A DNA stretch of 56,261 bases from Bacillota bacterium (GTDB lineage Bacteria > Bacillota > Clostridia > Lachnospirales > Lachnospiraceae), in the NCBI GenBank assembly GCA_023413555.1, contig JAEZPG010000008.1, positions 1 to 56,261 on the forward strand. Direction: 5' to 3'. The notes under the pieces are model-generated. The model made no database searches. It had not been told where the DNA came from and saw only the letters and a program-made list of their open reading frames with translations. Shown piece after piece: positions 25,222-34,430 of this stretch. The position numbers were made by a program, and so were the translations under genes. Within the stretch, counting starts at the first letter, position 1. Each line of letters begins with the position of its first letter.

Positions 25222-27035
25222 GAACAATCAAATATATTATTTATAAATATAACAACTTAAGTATTCGAATTAAAATCACAATTTCTATTCTCTTAGCTGC
25301 ACTTATTCCTGCTGTTACAATCGCCTCTATGTTTTCCAGCCGCTTGTATGATATGATTATTTCTGACACAATAAGAAGTGAGCAGCAAGAGACCATTACC
25401 ATTGCGCCCCAAATTACAGACACTCTTAATACCATCACTAGTTACACCTCTGACATATGTTCGCAGCAATACTATCATGATCTCTTTTTATCTTCTCCAA
25501 CACAACCATATTCATCTATGGCAAATACTACTGAAGCTTATGAATTTGCTACCTATATAAAAAACTTTGTCAAAAGCTCAAAGCTCTCAGCCGTTCGAAT
25601 CTATTGTGACTTGCCAGAAACCGACTTTAATTTTTTTGAACAAGAAAGTTCTGAAAACCTATTTCTTCCCATATCAGTAATCAAAGGAACCTACTGGTAT
25701 GGAATTATGAAGTCACAGAACTCATCTTCTCTATACTGTCCATCCATGTACCTAGGTACTCAGGAAAGAGCCACTTATGCTGATTGTGCTTATATCTACC
25801 GCACTCCTATCATCATAAATGGTGAAGCACATTATATTTATCTAGTGCTCTATTATTCCTCGAAGGTATACTCCCAGATACTGACTGACGCTATTACCAT
25901 TAACGACAGTGTATCATTCATAATAAACGAAAGAGATTCCATTGTCTCCACTACAAATGCCTCATTATCAGGTATGTATTTCATTAATTATAGCAATCTC
26001 AAAGACTCACTAATGTCCTCTAACAATTTTATAGAGAAGGATGTTGCAGGAAATCGTGTCTATATTGCAATGTACTATATCAAAGCAGCCGACTGGTTTA
26101 TGGTTACGGTAATTCCAAGAGATCCTCTAATTGATATCGGCAATGATGTGGCCAAATTGTTTTTACTAATTAGTCTATTCAGTATCTTCATTGCCATCAT
26201 TATCTCCCTATTTCAAAGCCGTTCCATCATTCATCGACTTCATAATTTGACATCTCAGATGTCTAAAGTAAGATCCGAATATCCCAAACCCCTTCCAGCT
26301 CCTAGATCACAGGATGAGGTTGGGGAATTGATTACCACCTACAACTACATGACAAACCGTATGGATGAGTTGACCAGAAAACAGCAACAAACCGCAGAAG
26401 ACCTTCGCATGTCCGAATTCAATGCTCTTCAGGCACAAATCAATCCTCATTTTCTTTATAATATGATGGATGTCATTAACTGGATGGTGTTACAGAATAA
26501 ACCAGAGGAAGCGAGTACTGTGATTCAACAGTTAGCCTATTTCTATCGGCTGACCTTAAGTCACAAAAAGAATATTGGAACTATTAAAGAGGAATTTGAA
26601 CATGTTAATATATACACCGCATTACAGAATCTGCGTTTTCCAAGTTTTATTGATTTTGTAATAGATATGCCTGATGAACTGACGCGTTACCAGATTCCAA
26701 AATTAACTTTGCAACCAATTGTTGAGAATTCCATCCTCCATGGTATTTTGGAAAAACCTACAAAAAAAGGAACCATAGTAATTACAGGATGGGAGGAAAA
26801 TGATGACATTTACATCCTTGTGTCGGATGATGGAATAGGTATTCCTGCTGACATTCTCAGTCGGATTCTTACGGTTAACTCCCATACCTCTTCACGAGGA
26901 AGTAATATTGCAATCTATAATATTCACAATCGTCTACAACTTCTATATGGAAAGAAATATGGTCTTTCTTATGAAAGCACGGAAGGGGTAGGTTGCGAGG
27001 TAACGATAACAATACCAAAACGCACCCTAGAATAA
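25218..27035 (+). CDS. YesM-type sensor histidine kinase
   Basis: This is a 605-residue membrane kinase. The first membrane helix is near residues 18-38 and the second near 312-336, enclosing a ~270-residue extracellular sensor domain of the dCache type. HAMP follows (HRLHNLTSQMSKVRSEYP). The His_kinase domain has the phosphoacceptor histidine in QAQINPHFLYNMMDVINWM. The ATPase domain shows QPIVENSILHG, VSDDGIGIP and SSRGSNIAIYNIHNRL. It phosphorylates the response regulator encoded just upstream, with which it overlaps by four bases. The sugar or binding protein it senses is not evident. Confidence 0.94.
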   Translation: MRTIKYIIYKYNNLSIRIKITISILLAALIPAVTIASMFSSRLYDMIISDTIRSEQQETITIAPQITDTLNTITSYTSDICSQQYYHDLFLSSPTQPYSSMANTTEAYEFATYIKNFVKSSKLSAVRIYCDLPETDFNFFEQESSENLFLPISVIKGTYWYGIMKSQNSSSLYCPSMYLGTQERATYADCAYIYRTPIIINGEAHYIYLVLYYSSKVYSQILTDAITINDSVSFIINERDSIVSTTNASLSGMYFINYSNLKDSLMSSNNFIEKDVAGNRVYIAMYYIKAADWFMVTVIPRDPLIDIGNDVAKLFLLISLFSIFIAIIISLFQSRSIIHRLHNLTSQMSKVRSEYPKPLPAPRSQDEVGELITTYNYMTNRMDELTRKQQQTAEDLRMSEFNALQAQINPHFLYNMMDVINWMVLQNKPEEASTVIQQLAYFYRLTLSHKKNIGTIKEEFEHVNIYTALQNLRFPSFIDFVIDMPDELTRYQIPKLTLQPIVENSILHGILEKPTKKGTIVITGWEENDDIYILVSDDGIGIPADILSRILTVNSHTSSRGSNIAIYNIHNRLQLLYGKKYGLSYESTEGVGCEVTITIPKRTLE

Positions 27036-27061
27036 TCCTAATCTTTTGAAAAGATAACATA

Positions 27062-27091
27062 AAGCCGCTATCCTGAGAAGGGTAACGGCTT
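27062..27091. terminator. Weak terminator between convergent genes
   Basis: AAGCCG pairs with CGGCTT, and TATCC with GGGTA (one mismatch). On the minus strand it is followed by TATGTT, on the plus strand by AGATTA, so neither side has a proper T-run. It lies between the histidine kinase and the EamA transporter genes. Confidence 0.45.
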
Positions 27092-27177
27092 AGATTAACG
27101 TAATATCAGCTGTATTTGCGATTAATCCCAAAGGGAGATTTTCATCAATTACCATCACACATTTATCATTCTGAATG
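27090..27177 (-). pseudogene. N-terminal remnant of a DUF2000 protein
   Basis: Right behind the EamA stop codon, a minus-strand frame reads NDKCVMVIDENLPLGLIANT followed by ADITLI and a stop inside the terminator hairpin. This is the start of DUF2000 (KC-V-VIDE-LPLG-IANTA). About 25 of the ~135 residues of the family remain and no start codon is left. AraC, EamA and DUF2000 genes are often neighbours, so this was probably the third gene of the operon. Confidence 0.65.
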
Positions 27178-28077
27178 TTATTTTTCCTTATCCTCTTTCT
27201 TAGATTTATACTCTGACAGGAACAAACCTATAAGTGTCAATAACGTACCGATTCCTGCGGTCCGAGTAATTTTCTCATGAAGAATTAACACTGAAGCGAC
27301 TACCGTAATGACCGGGACTATATAAATATATACACTAGTTTTGATAGCACCTAGCACTTTGACTGCATAATTCCAAGTGACAAAGCAAAGTGCTGATGCC
27401 CCTAATCCTAAAAACAAGAGATTGAATAGGTATACAGGATTGGAAAATCTTGTTATATCCCAATTAAAATCAAATAAGTACAACGTTGGAATCATAAATA
27501 GGATTCCATAGATAAATACTCTCCTAGTAGTAAAGATGGTATGATATCCGAAACTACCAATTTTCTTTATCAGATTAGAATAGCAGGCCCAAATAAACGC
27601 AGCCAGCAATGCCAGTAAATCTCCTGTGGGATTGAGTTGTAATGTAGATCCATTAAAACTAATAAGGATAATTCCTACCATTGCCACCAAAAACCCGATA
27701 AAAAAATTCACGCTTAATTTCTCTTGATCTTTTATAAAGAATTGAGACACCATCGCCGTAAAAAATGGTGCAACAGAAATAATAACTCCAACATTAGACG
27801 CCAAAGTATAAGTCAATGCAATATTCTCTAATAAGTAATACAGACAAATCCCACATAGGCCAGCGGCTGCAAACGTTAGTTCCTGTCGAATCGTTGTTCC
27901 CTTTAGTCTGTGTGGATAGGCAATCAATAAGGCAAGCAACCCCATAACAAAACGGAAAAACAATATTTCTACTGGCTGAAAATCAATCAGTAACACCTTA
28001 GTTGAAATAAATGTAGTTCCCCAGATGATAATAGTAAACAATACCAGCAGATGACCAATTGTTTGCTTATTCTTCAC
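27178..28077 (-). CDS. EamA/DMT-family transporter
   Basis: The protein has 299 residues, with ten predicted membrane helices in two EamA repeats. The first repeat starts HLLVLFTIIIWGTTFISTKV and the second LLALLAAFIWACYSNLIKKI. The lysine-rich tail (KSKKEDKEK) is cytoplasmic. DMT proteins export small metabolites or amino acids; the substrate is unknown. It overlaps the AraC regulator gene by 11 bases and is probably controlled by it. Confidence 0.93.
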   Translation of the reverse strand: MKNKQTIGHLLVLFTIIIWGTTFISTKVLLIDFQPVEILFFRFVMGLLALLIAYPHRLKGTTIRQELTFAAAGLCGICLYYLLENIALTYTLASNVGVIISVAPFFTAMVSQFFIKDQEKLSVNFFIGFLVAMVGIILISFNGSTLQLNPTGDLLALLAAFIWACYSNLIKKIGSFGYHTIFTTRRVFIYGILFMIPTLYLFDFNWDITRFSNPVYLFNLLFLGLGASALCFVTWNYAVKVLGAIKTSVYIYIVPVITVVASVLILHEKITRTAGIGTLLTLIGLFLSEYKSKKEDKEK

Positions 28078-28900
28078 ACCGCTTACCTCCGCCTTTAAAG
28101 ATGTCTCTATAAATACCGGGTGATAAGCCTATAAAACTGTTGAAGTAATTTGTAAAATGACTCTGATCAGAAAATCCTGTCTGCATTGCAGCTTCAATCG
28201 GTGGAACCCCTTGCTCTAAGAGTTTCTTTGCTTTTCCAATACGAATATTCTGAAGATACAAGTAAGGTGTCACACCTCTGGATTTTGCAAAAGCCCGTAG
28301 TAGTGTTGACTTGCTAAGTCCTGCATGGTGGCAAATTTGGTCTAAATAGATGTGTTCCGTATAGTGCTGCTCCATAAAGGTGCAAGCTTTTTCGATTTCC
28401 TCTCCGCATTCTGGAATACATTCTGCAAAGGGTTGGCCATATTTCTGAATCAAAATAGACATCATAAACAGCAGATTTTCCTCTTTACTAAACTCACTTG
28501 AGCCATTCATTATGCTTTCATGCAAAGGCCGTAGATAGTAGGTTACTTCCTCGTCCAAAATTACATTTTGAGAGAATCCAAGTATTGAAGGTTGACCGGT
28601 AACCTCCTCAACCAAATCCATCATGATTTCTTTAGAAATATTTAGCGCCCGATAATCAAGTGACCCTCCATCACTCTGAAAGCAGGCGTGGTTGTCGCCA
28701 GGATTAAATAAATTCACATTTCCCGATTTTAAAATGAATTCTTGATTTTTGCAGGAAAGGCAGCGTTCTCCGCTCTCCACATAACCAATTACATAATAAT
28801 CGTGGAAATGATTCGGGAAAGGCTGAACTATTCCCTCAAGACGAAAGGCTTCTATTCTCAATTCATCATCATACACTAACTTTTTTATTTCATTTCGCAT
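28067..28900 (-). CDS. AraC-family regulator with cupin domain
   Basis: The protein has 277 residues from the second of two close ATGs (28900), which stands eight bases from AAGGAGG; the first ATG, at 28906, is too close to that site. The N-terminal cupin (about 10-130) contains FPNHFHDYYVIGYVESGER and VNLFNPGDNH. The C-terminal helix-turn-helices show YLDQICHHAGLSKSTLLRAF and PIEAAMQTGFSDQSHFTNYF. It probably controls the EamA exporter with which it overlaps; the inducer is unknown. Confidence 0.93.
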   Translation of the reverse strand: MRNEIKKLVYDDELRIEAFRLEGIVQPFPNHFHDYYVIGYVESGERCLSCKNQEFILKSGNVNLFNPGDNHACFQSDGGSLDYRALNISKEIMMDLVEEVTGQPSILGFSQNVILDEEVTYYLRPLHESIMNGSSEFSKEENLLFMMSILIQKYGQPFAECIPECGEEIEKACTFMEQHYTEHIYLDQICHHAGLSKSTLLRAFAKSRGVTPYLYLQNIRIGKAKKLLEQGVPPIEAAMQTGFSDQSHFTNYFNSFIGLSPGIYRDIFKGGGKRCEE

Positions 28901-29012
28901 ATACATTACCTCCTTGCTTTATCTTATTGTAGCATCCATTTTATTATATTTCTTGTAAAATATCTTCATATTATGGGTCTATTGGTTTCAAAAAAGAGCT
29001 TGCCTCAAACTA

Positions 29013-29052
29013 AAAGCTCCTAATATTATTTTATTTTAATACTAGGAGCTTT
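29013..29052 (-). terminator. Terminator after the monooxygenase-like gene
   Basis: A 10-bp stem, AAAGCTCCTA with TAGGAGCTTT, is extended by A-T pairs around an AT-rich loop. On the minus strand it ends GCTTTTAGTTT. It lies 44 bases past the stop of the downstream-facing gene. Confidence 0.8.
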
Positions 29053-29095
29053 CTCTAATCTGTTATATTTTCAACTTAAAATTCATTTTTTTACT

Positions 29096-29404
29096 TTATT
29101 TCCACCTTTTTATCTGCGGTATTACTTTCATTTTTACAGATTTAGAATCCAGTGTCTTTACAAACAAAGCAGACTCCTTCGCTTGAAACAATTTCTTGGA
29201 CGATGCTTTGAGTTCTTCCATGGAAGCCCAATGCTGTATCATAATCCATTCGTTGCTATTGCTGTCATAGAGTAACTCTGTGTCAATAAAGCCAGGTTGT
29301 TTTGAGTGGTATTCCTTTTCAAGACCATCTACAATGCTAATGAATTCTTCTTTTGTGATTTCTTCTGCGGTTTTCATTGTTACAATTTCTGTTATAGTAG
29401 TCAT
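29096..29404 (-). CDS. Antibiotic-biosynthesis-monooxygenase-like (ABM) small protein
   Basis: The protein has 102 residues from the ATG at 29404, which has GGAGG seven bases upstream. The longer frame to 29533 would overlap the preceding AraC gene and has no ribosome binding site. The ferredoxin-like ABM fold is suggested by ITEIVTMKTAEEITKEEF, GFIDTELLYDSNSNEWIMIQ and HWASMEELKASSKKLF. Such proteins act as dimeric oxygenases, heme-degrading enzymes or stress proteins; the catalytic role here is not evident. It lies 68 bases behind the AraC regulator and is the obvious target of it. Confidence 0.75.
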   Translation of the reverse strand: MTTITEIVTMKTAEEITKEEFISIVDGLEKEYHSKQPGFIDTELLYDSNSNEWIMIQHWASMEELKASSKKLFQAKESALFVKTLDSKSVKMKVIPQIKRWK

Positions 29405-29472
29405 ATAAATATCCTCCTGTTTTTTATAGCATACACGAAATAAAACAGAAGCTATAGTAAAAAATCGACTTA

Positions 29473-30291
29473 CTAAATATATGTATATTTTGCATTTTCT
29501 TTTACCGTAATTTTCTCTGACTGAAAGGTACAAGGAGTCGTTCCAGAAAAGCGTGTAAATTCTTTGATAAAATGAGACTGGTCAGTAAAACTATTCCAAT
29601 AAGTAATATCGGTCAAACTTGCTGACTGTTGATACATTAACTGATTACTTGCATTTTGGAAACGTTTGATACACCTTAACACCTTTGGAGTATAACCCGT
29701 ATAATACAAAAACATTCTTTCAAGAGTCTTTATATTTATCGCACGTTCACTACAAAATGATTTGACAGATGTGCCATCCTCAATTGCCATAAAATCTGAT
29801 ATTAACCGTGCTTTCTCCATAAATCCTTGATTTATAGTAAGCTCATTTATCAATACTTGCTCAATTTCAGACAATATCTTATCATTGGACTCGTTTGCAA
29901 CCGCTTTCTCAAATCCTTGACCAAGAATTGGTGCCACTTCATATAGATTAGCTAATTTATCATGCAATTTTTTTAGTGAAGTATGTACAAAAGGATATAG
30001 CCCATAAGGATAAAATGATATACCGAATATGCGAATCGTATCTGCTTGATGAATAAAACTGTATCTGCTTCGCAGACCATTGATATGAAAACTTGGTGCA
30101 ACTATCTTGTCACCTTCAGTTTCATAGACCATATTATCTGCTAAATTTAATATAACATCAATACTGTCTGTAGGCAGAAGTTTATAGTGTAAGTCTGCCT
30201 TTGCAACGTCAATCTGCCAAATAAATTTTACCCAAGGGATAAGTTGTGTATTCTTAATTGCGTAACGTGTAATATTGAGGATGTTGACCAC
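29473..30291 (-). CDS. AraC-family regulator with DUF6597-type N-terminus
   Basis: The protein has up to 272 residues. The N-terminal domain (VKFIWQIDVAKADLHYKLLP, TDSIDVILNL, RIFGISFYPYGLYPFV) matches the DUF6597/ligand-sensing type of AraC protein. The helix-turn-helix near the end includes TDITYWNSFTDQSHFIKEFT and RFSGTTPCTF. The start is unclear: the only common start codon is a GTG at 30291 that directly abuts GGAG, and a stop codon lies just before it. The real start may be an uncommon codon a few residues in. Neighbour of the ABM-like gene, which it may control. Confidence 0.88.
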   Translation of the reverse strand: MVNILNITRYAIKNTQLIPWVKFIWQIDVAKADLHYKLLPTDSIDVILNLADNMVYETEGDKIVAPSFHINGLRSRYSFIHQADTIRIFGISFYPYGLYPFVHTSLKKLHDKLANLYEVAPILGQGFEKAVANESNDKILSEIEQVLINELTINQGFMEKARLISDFMAIEDGTSVKSFCSERAINIKTLERMFLYYTGYTPKVLRCIKRFQNASNQLMYQQSASLTDITYWNSFTDQSHFIKEFTRFSGTTPCTFQSEKITVKENAKYTYI

Positions 30292-30329
30292 CTCCGATCA
30301 AATCTTTTGAGTTATACTATCCCAAAATT

Positions 30330-31826
30330 CTATTTTAATATAAGTTCTGCAATTCGTTCCCCGATCGCTTTTTTGTTTTGTGGATGCAAATCCGTCGCAG
30401 AACCAACATCACCGGATAGTACCATATAGACATTGTCAATTGTCTGTGCCTTCTCTTGTTCTAACCGAATAGTTTCCCAACCAATGCCACCTATATCTGT
30501 TGGATCTTCGTAATAAGCAATCTGTACATAGTACACTGGCAAGTTAGCGTTATGCATCTGTATTCTAAATTGTTCCACCAATGTTCTAAACTTTTCATAA
30601 TACTTTTTGGGGTTTTTTGCATTACTTTCTCCCTGATACCAAAGCAGTGCTTTTACCTTGTAATCCATAAGAGGAGCCAACATTGCATTGTACACACCAT
30701 AAGGAAGGTATTCATAAAAGGTTTTAGTAAAGAATCCTTCCCTAAAAAATGGACCTTTCCGATAATGCCATACTCCGGTTAGATCATAAATTCTATCCTG
30801 AATCTGTAGAGTATATTCTGACTTTTCCCAAAACCGACATATTCCATTGGTTACAACTACTTTCACTGTAATCTCATTGTCCCCTTCATGGAGAAGCTCC
30901 TTTGGTACGAGATAACGCCTTGGTGGATACTGATAGTCTGTCTGTCCTACTAATATTCCGTTTACATAGGTATAGTCTGCTTCTATTAATAATCCAAGTT
31001 TCAATACAGCATCCTCAGTAGGCGGCGTATCAAGTTTTACTATCTTAGAGAAAGTATAAATACCTGCCTGATTCTCTTCGCTTTCCCATAACAGAGGAAT
31101 CACGGTACGTTTCCATGGTTCTTTCTCCATTTTCTGATCTAATTGCATTAATTCATCCACTCGCGCCTGCCAGTCAATCAGCTCTTTCTTTATGAGCGCA
31201 TTCATGTAATCCTTGTGAAAGCAAATCTCTTCTAACTGAATTGATTGATACAAACTAACATTTTCCTTAGATAAAAATGATTCGATTGGACATCCTTTTA
31301 CGGCAGTCTGAATTAGACCAATCGGTACTCCATTCCTCTCATGTAAATACTTTGCCATAAAGAATCCAATGGCACCAAATGACCTCTTGTCATCCTTCTT
31401 TGCCTTTACCCATTTACCATCTGCAACATCCTCTAAAGGAGCATTAAAATCATAGTCAGTAGGGACCTTAAACTGTCGAATGGCATCACAGTCAAAGGCA
31501 TCTATCTCCTCTTTAAAACTGTGATATACCCAGTCAATATCCAACTCCATATTAGACTGACCGCTCATAAAATATACATCACCTATTAAAATATCAGACA
31601 CTTCTTGTGTCTCACCATTACAGGAAATGGTAAGGACATAAGGACCCCCGGTATTTATGTGTTCGAAACATACTGACCATGAATTCTCCATACAAAGACA
31701 CTTTCGTACATCACCGGCAAATCTGACTTCTACTTCTGTTCCCTCTTTTGCTGTACCAGTAAGTATAAAGTCTTCCCCTCGTTGTAAAATCATACCATTA
31801 CTAACAATCTTATGACCTAGTACCAT
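30330..31826 (-). CDS. SGNH-fold acetylesterase (sialate O-acetylesterase family)
   Basis: The protein has 498 residues. The nucleophile is S91 in FMSGQSNMELD. The family blocks ALLWYQGESNAKNP and DLHPQNKKAIGERIA give the oxyanion and the Asp/His of the triad. Residues ~255-350 form an inserted jelly-roll, as usual in this family. It removes acetyl groups from sugars or glycan chains. There is no signal peptide, so it acts in the cytoplasm on an imported acetylated sugar. It is the last gene of the sugar importer operon, 25 bases after the permease. Xylan- or pectin-derived acetylated sugars are plausible substrates (inference). Confidence 0.9.
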   Translation of the reverse strand: MVLGHKIVSNGMILQRGEDFILTGTAKEGTEVEVRFAGDVRKCLCMENSWSVCFEHINTGGPYVLTISCNGETQEVSDILIGDVYFMSGQSNMELDIDWVYHSFKEEIDAFDCDAIRQFKVPTDYDFNAPLEDVADGKWVKAKKDDKRSFGAIGFFMAKYLHERNGVPIGLIQTAVKGCPIESFLSKENVSLYQSIQLEEICFHKDYMNALIKKELIDWQARVDELMQLDQKMEKEPWKRTVIPLLWESEENQAGIYTFSKIVKLDTPPTEDAVLKLGLLIEADYTYVNGILVGQTDYQYPPRRYLVPKELLHEGDNEITVKVVVTNGICRFWEKSEYTLQIQDRIYDLTGVWHYRKGPFFREGFFTKTFYEYLPYGVYNAMLAPLMDYKVKALLWYQGESNAKNPKKYYEKFRTLVEQFRIQMHNANLPVYYVQIAYYEDPTDIGGIGWETIRLEQEKAQTIDNVYMVLSGDVGSATDLHPQNKKAIGERIAELILK

Positions 31827-31851
31827 ACCATATTTTCCTTTCTAAAAGCAG

Positions 31852-32862
31852 TTATCTCTTTTCTGTATCTTCACTCTTTACTACTGACTGTACCTTCACA
31901 GTTGCTTTCTTTTTACGGTTTAACTGGAACACATCAAATCCAATAGCTGCTAACATAATGATACCTTTGGCCACAAACTGGTAATATACATCCAACCTTG
32001 CAAGCTGCATACCATTAGAAAGAATAGCAAGTATCAATACACCGGCTACTACACCGCTAATCTTGCCTTCTCCACCACGAACACTTACTCCACCTAATAA
32101 TACTGCCGTAATAATAGTAAACTCAAGACCAGTTCCCATATTAGCTGTAACAGAACCTAATCTTGCAGAAAGAATTATGGCTCCTACACCTGTCATAAAC
32201 CCAGCGATACCAGCGATAAAAATCTTCATTCCAAATACATTGATACCTGCAAGTCTAGCTGCCTCTACATTACCACCAATAGCAAACACGTAGCGTCCTA
32301 TATAAGTCTTATTAAGAATAAAGCTTACAATCAGAAATAATATAGTTGCAATCACAACTGGAATAGGAAATGGACCTATGTACCCTTGGCCAATCCATTT
32401 ATATGCTGTTGGAAGATTACTAATGGTCTTTGATTGGGTAAGTACAAAAGCAAGACCCTGAAAAATAGTTGTGGTACCTACTGTTGCCATAAATAACTGT
32501 AATTTTAATTTATGCGCTATAAGCATATTTACCAGGCAGATAACAACGCCTAATACTATGGATACAATGACACCAAGTACAGGTGACATACCACACTTGG
32601 TCATCAATATTGCAACTATTACTCCATTAAGGGAAATAGCAAAACCAACAGAGATATCAACTTCTCCAGCCATCATAATAAAGGAAATACCTAGTGCAGT
32701 AATAATAATGTAGGCATTCTGGTTCAATATATTGATGATATTTACAAAGGAGAAAAAGTTTGGTGAGATAATAGCAAAGATTGCGCAACACACAATCAGC
32801 AACACCCACGCCATATTATTACGCAGAAATTCTCCAACATTAAATTTTTGTTCTTCTTTCAT
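31852..32862 (-). CDS. CUT2 sugar ABC importer permease
   Basis: This is a 336-residue RbsC-type permease with about nine to ten membrane segments. Hallmarks are GEVDISVGFAISLNGVIVAI and ITAVLLGGVSVRGGEGKISG. It is the only permease gene in this system, so it should homodimerise, unlike the paired permeases of the rhamnose operon. It starts nine bases after the ATPase stop. Confidence 0.93.
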   Translation of the reverse strand: MKEEQKFNVGEFLRNNMAWVLLIVCCAIFAIISPNFFSFVNIINILNQNAYIIITALGISFIMMAGEVDISVGFAISLNGVIVAILMTKCGMSPVLGVIVSIVLGVVICLVNMLIAHKLKLQLFMATVGTTTIFQGLAFVLTQSKTISNLPTAYKWIGQGYIGPFPIPVVIATILFLIVSFILNKTYIGRYVFAIGGNVEAARLAGINVFGMKIFIAGIAGFMTGVGAIILSARLGSVTANMGTGLEFTIITAVLLGGVSVRGGEGKISGVVAGVLILAILSNGMQLARLDVYYQFVAKGIIMLAAIGFDVFQLNRKKKATVKVQSVVKSEDTEKR

Positions 32863-32871
32863 AATATCCTC

Positions 32872-34350
32872 CTATAATCCCGACGCATACTCCAGAATCT
32901 TATTCTGAGTAAACTCTTCTTTATGTAGTTCCCCTGTAATAACTCCTTCATGCATTACAATAATGCGGTCACTCATACCAATAAGTTCTTCCATCTCAGA
33001 AGAAATCATAATAATAGAGATTCCTTGTTCAATGAGTGAATTCATCAACTGGTAGATTTCCTGTTTAGCACCTACATCAATTCCTCTAGTAGGTTCATCA
33101 AAGATTATGATATTACTATTGGTTGCCAGCGTCTTTGCTACAACAACTTTTTGTTGATTACCACCACTAAGATTCTTTACGTATTGTTTTATTGTTGGTG
33201 TCTTGATTCCCAACTTCTTTTGAAATTTTTTTGCCAACTCATCTATCTTTTTTACGGCCACAACCATGCCCTTTGATAATCTGGACAAGCTCATGATCGA
33301 TATATTCCAATCAATCGGAAATTCCAAAAAAGCCCCTTCATTCTTTCGATCCTCAGGTATATATCCAATACCCGCAGCAATTGCATCATGAGGAGTTCGT
33401 ATCTTGGTTTCCTTTCCGTTAATCTTAATCTTACCACGCTCCACCTTGGCAGCTCCATAAATTACTTTAGCCAATTCTGTACGTCCCGCCCCAACTAAGC
33501 CGGCAATTCCTAAGATTTCACCCTTATGCAGTGAAAAACTAATATTGTGGTCTCCATTGCCATAAAGATGTTCCACCTCAAGTACGGTTTCTCCCACCTT
33601 TCCCGTACGCTGTGGATAAGATTCATTGAGTTCCCGTCCAACCATCATTGTGATTAAATCCTTACGGGAAACCTCATTCATATCCTTTGTTCCAATATAT
33701 CGTCCATCGCGCATAATGCTAACAACATCTGCAATCTCAAATACTTCTTCCATACGGTGGGAGATGTAGATAATTGTAACACCCTTATTTTTTAACTGCC
33801 TAATGATACGAAATAGTGTCTGTACATCAGCCACAGAGATTGATGCACTGGGTTCATCCATAATAATAAGTTTTACATTTCTCGTCAGCGTCTTCGCTAT
33901 CTCAACAAGTTGTTGTTTTCCTGGTGTAAGTTCTCCTACCATAGCCTTGGGATTAATATCTACACCGAATTCATTAAAGAGTTCTATAGCTCTTCTTTCC
34001 ATCTCATTAAAATCTGGTATGACAGAGCCTCCAACCTTTTCTCCCAAAAATATATTCTCAACCACTGACATTGTTGGTACCAAGTTAAATTCCTGATAGA
34101 TTACACCGATGCCTTTTTCTTTCGATAAAGCCGGTGATAAGGAATTAAAATGCTCACCGGAAATAATGATTTGTCCCCGCTCAGGCTTAATGGCACCACT
34201 TATTACCTTTATTAGGGTTGATTTTCCGGCACCATTTTCTCCCATTAGTGCATGAACCTGTCCTTCTTCTATGGATAAACTGACATCGTCCAAAGCAACA
34301 ACACCGGGATAAAATTTGCTAATATTTTCTAATTTTAGAATTTTACCCAT
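32872..34350 (-). CDS. CUT2 sugar ABC importer ATPase, two domains
   Basis: This 492-residue RbsA-type double ATPase shows intact motifs: GENGAGKST, LTPGKQQLVEI and LIIMDEPSASI in the first half; GLVGAGRTE, LSGGNQQKVV and IIIFDEPTRGID in the second. It powers import of the sugar bound by the upstream lipoprotein. Comparison with the degenerate double ATPase at 35638-37047 is instructive, because here every motif is present. It is separated from the binding-protein gene by a strong hairpin. Confidence 0.94.
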   Translation of the reverse strand: MGKILKLENISKFYPGVVALDDVSLSIEEGQVHALMGENGAGKSTLIKVISGAIKPERGQIIISGEHFNSLSPALSKEKGIGVIYQEFNLVPTMSVVENIFLGEKVGGSVIPDFNEMERRAIELFNEFGVDINPKAMVGELTPGKQQLVEIAKTLTRNVKLIIMDEPSASISVADVQTLFRIIRQLKNKGVTIIYISHRMEEVFEIADVVSIMRDGRYIGTKDMNEVSRKDLITMMVGRELNESYPQRTGKVGETVLEVEHLYGNGDHNISFSLHKGEILGIAGLVGAGRTELAKVIYGAAKVERGKIKINGKETKIRTPHDAIAAGIGYIPEDRKNEGAFLEFPIDWNISIMSLSRLSKGMVVAVKKIDELAKKFQKKLGIKTPTIKQYVKNLSGGNQQKVVVAKTLATNSNIIIFDEPTRGIDVGAKQEIYQLMNSLIEQGISIIMISSEMEELIGMSDRIIVMHEGVITGELHKEEFTQNKILEYASGL

Positions 34351-34384
34351 TCGACTTTCCTCGTAGATCTTTCTTAATATTATG

Positions 34385-34419
34385 TGGAAGCAGTCTTAGG
34401 GTATCCTAGACTGCTTCCA
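34385..34419 (-). other. Intercistronic hairpin between binding protein and ATPase genes
   Basis: A perfect 12-bp stem (TGGAAGCAGTCT/AGACTGCTTCCA) is extended by AGG/CCT after one bulge. No T-run follows on the minus strand (CACATAATATT). It fits a processing or stabilising stem that keeps the binding-protein mRNA more abundant than the ATPase part. Partial termination is possible. Confidence 0.7.
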
Positions 34420-34430
34420 TTGACTAGTTC

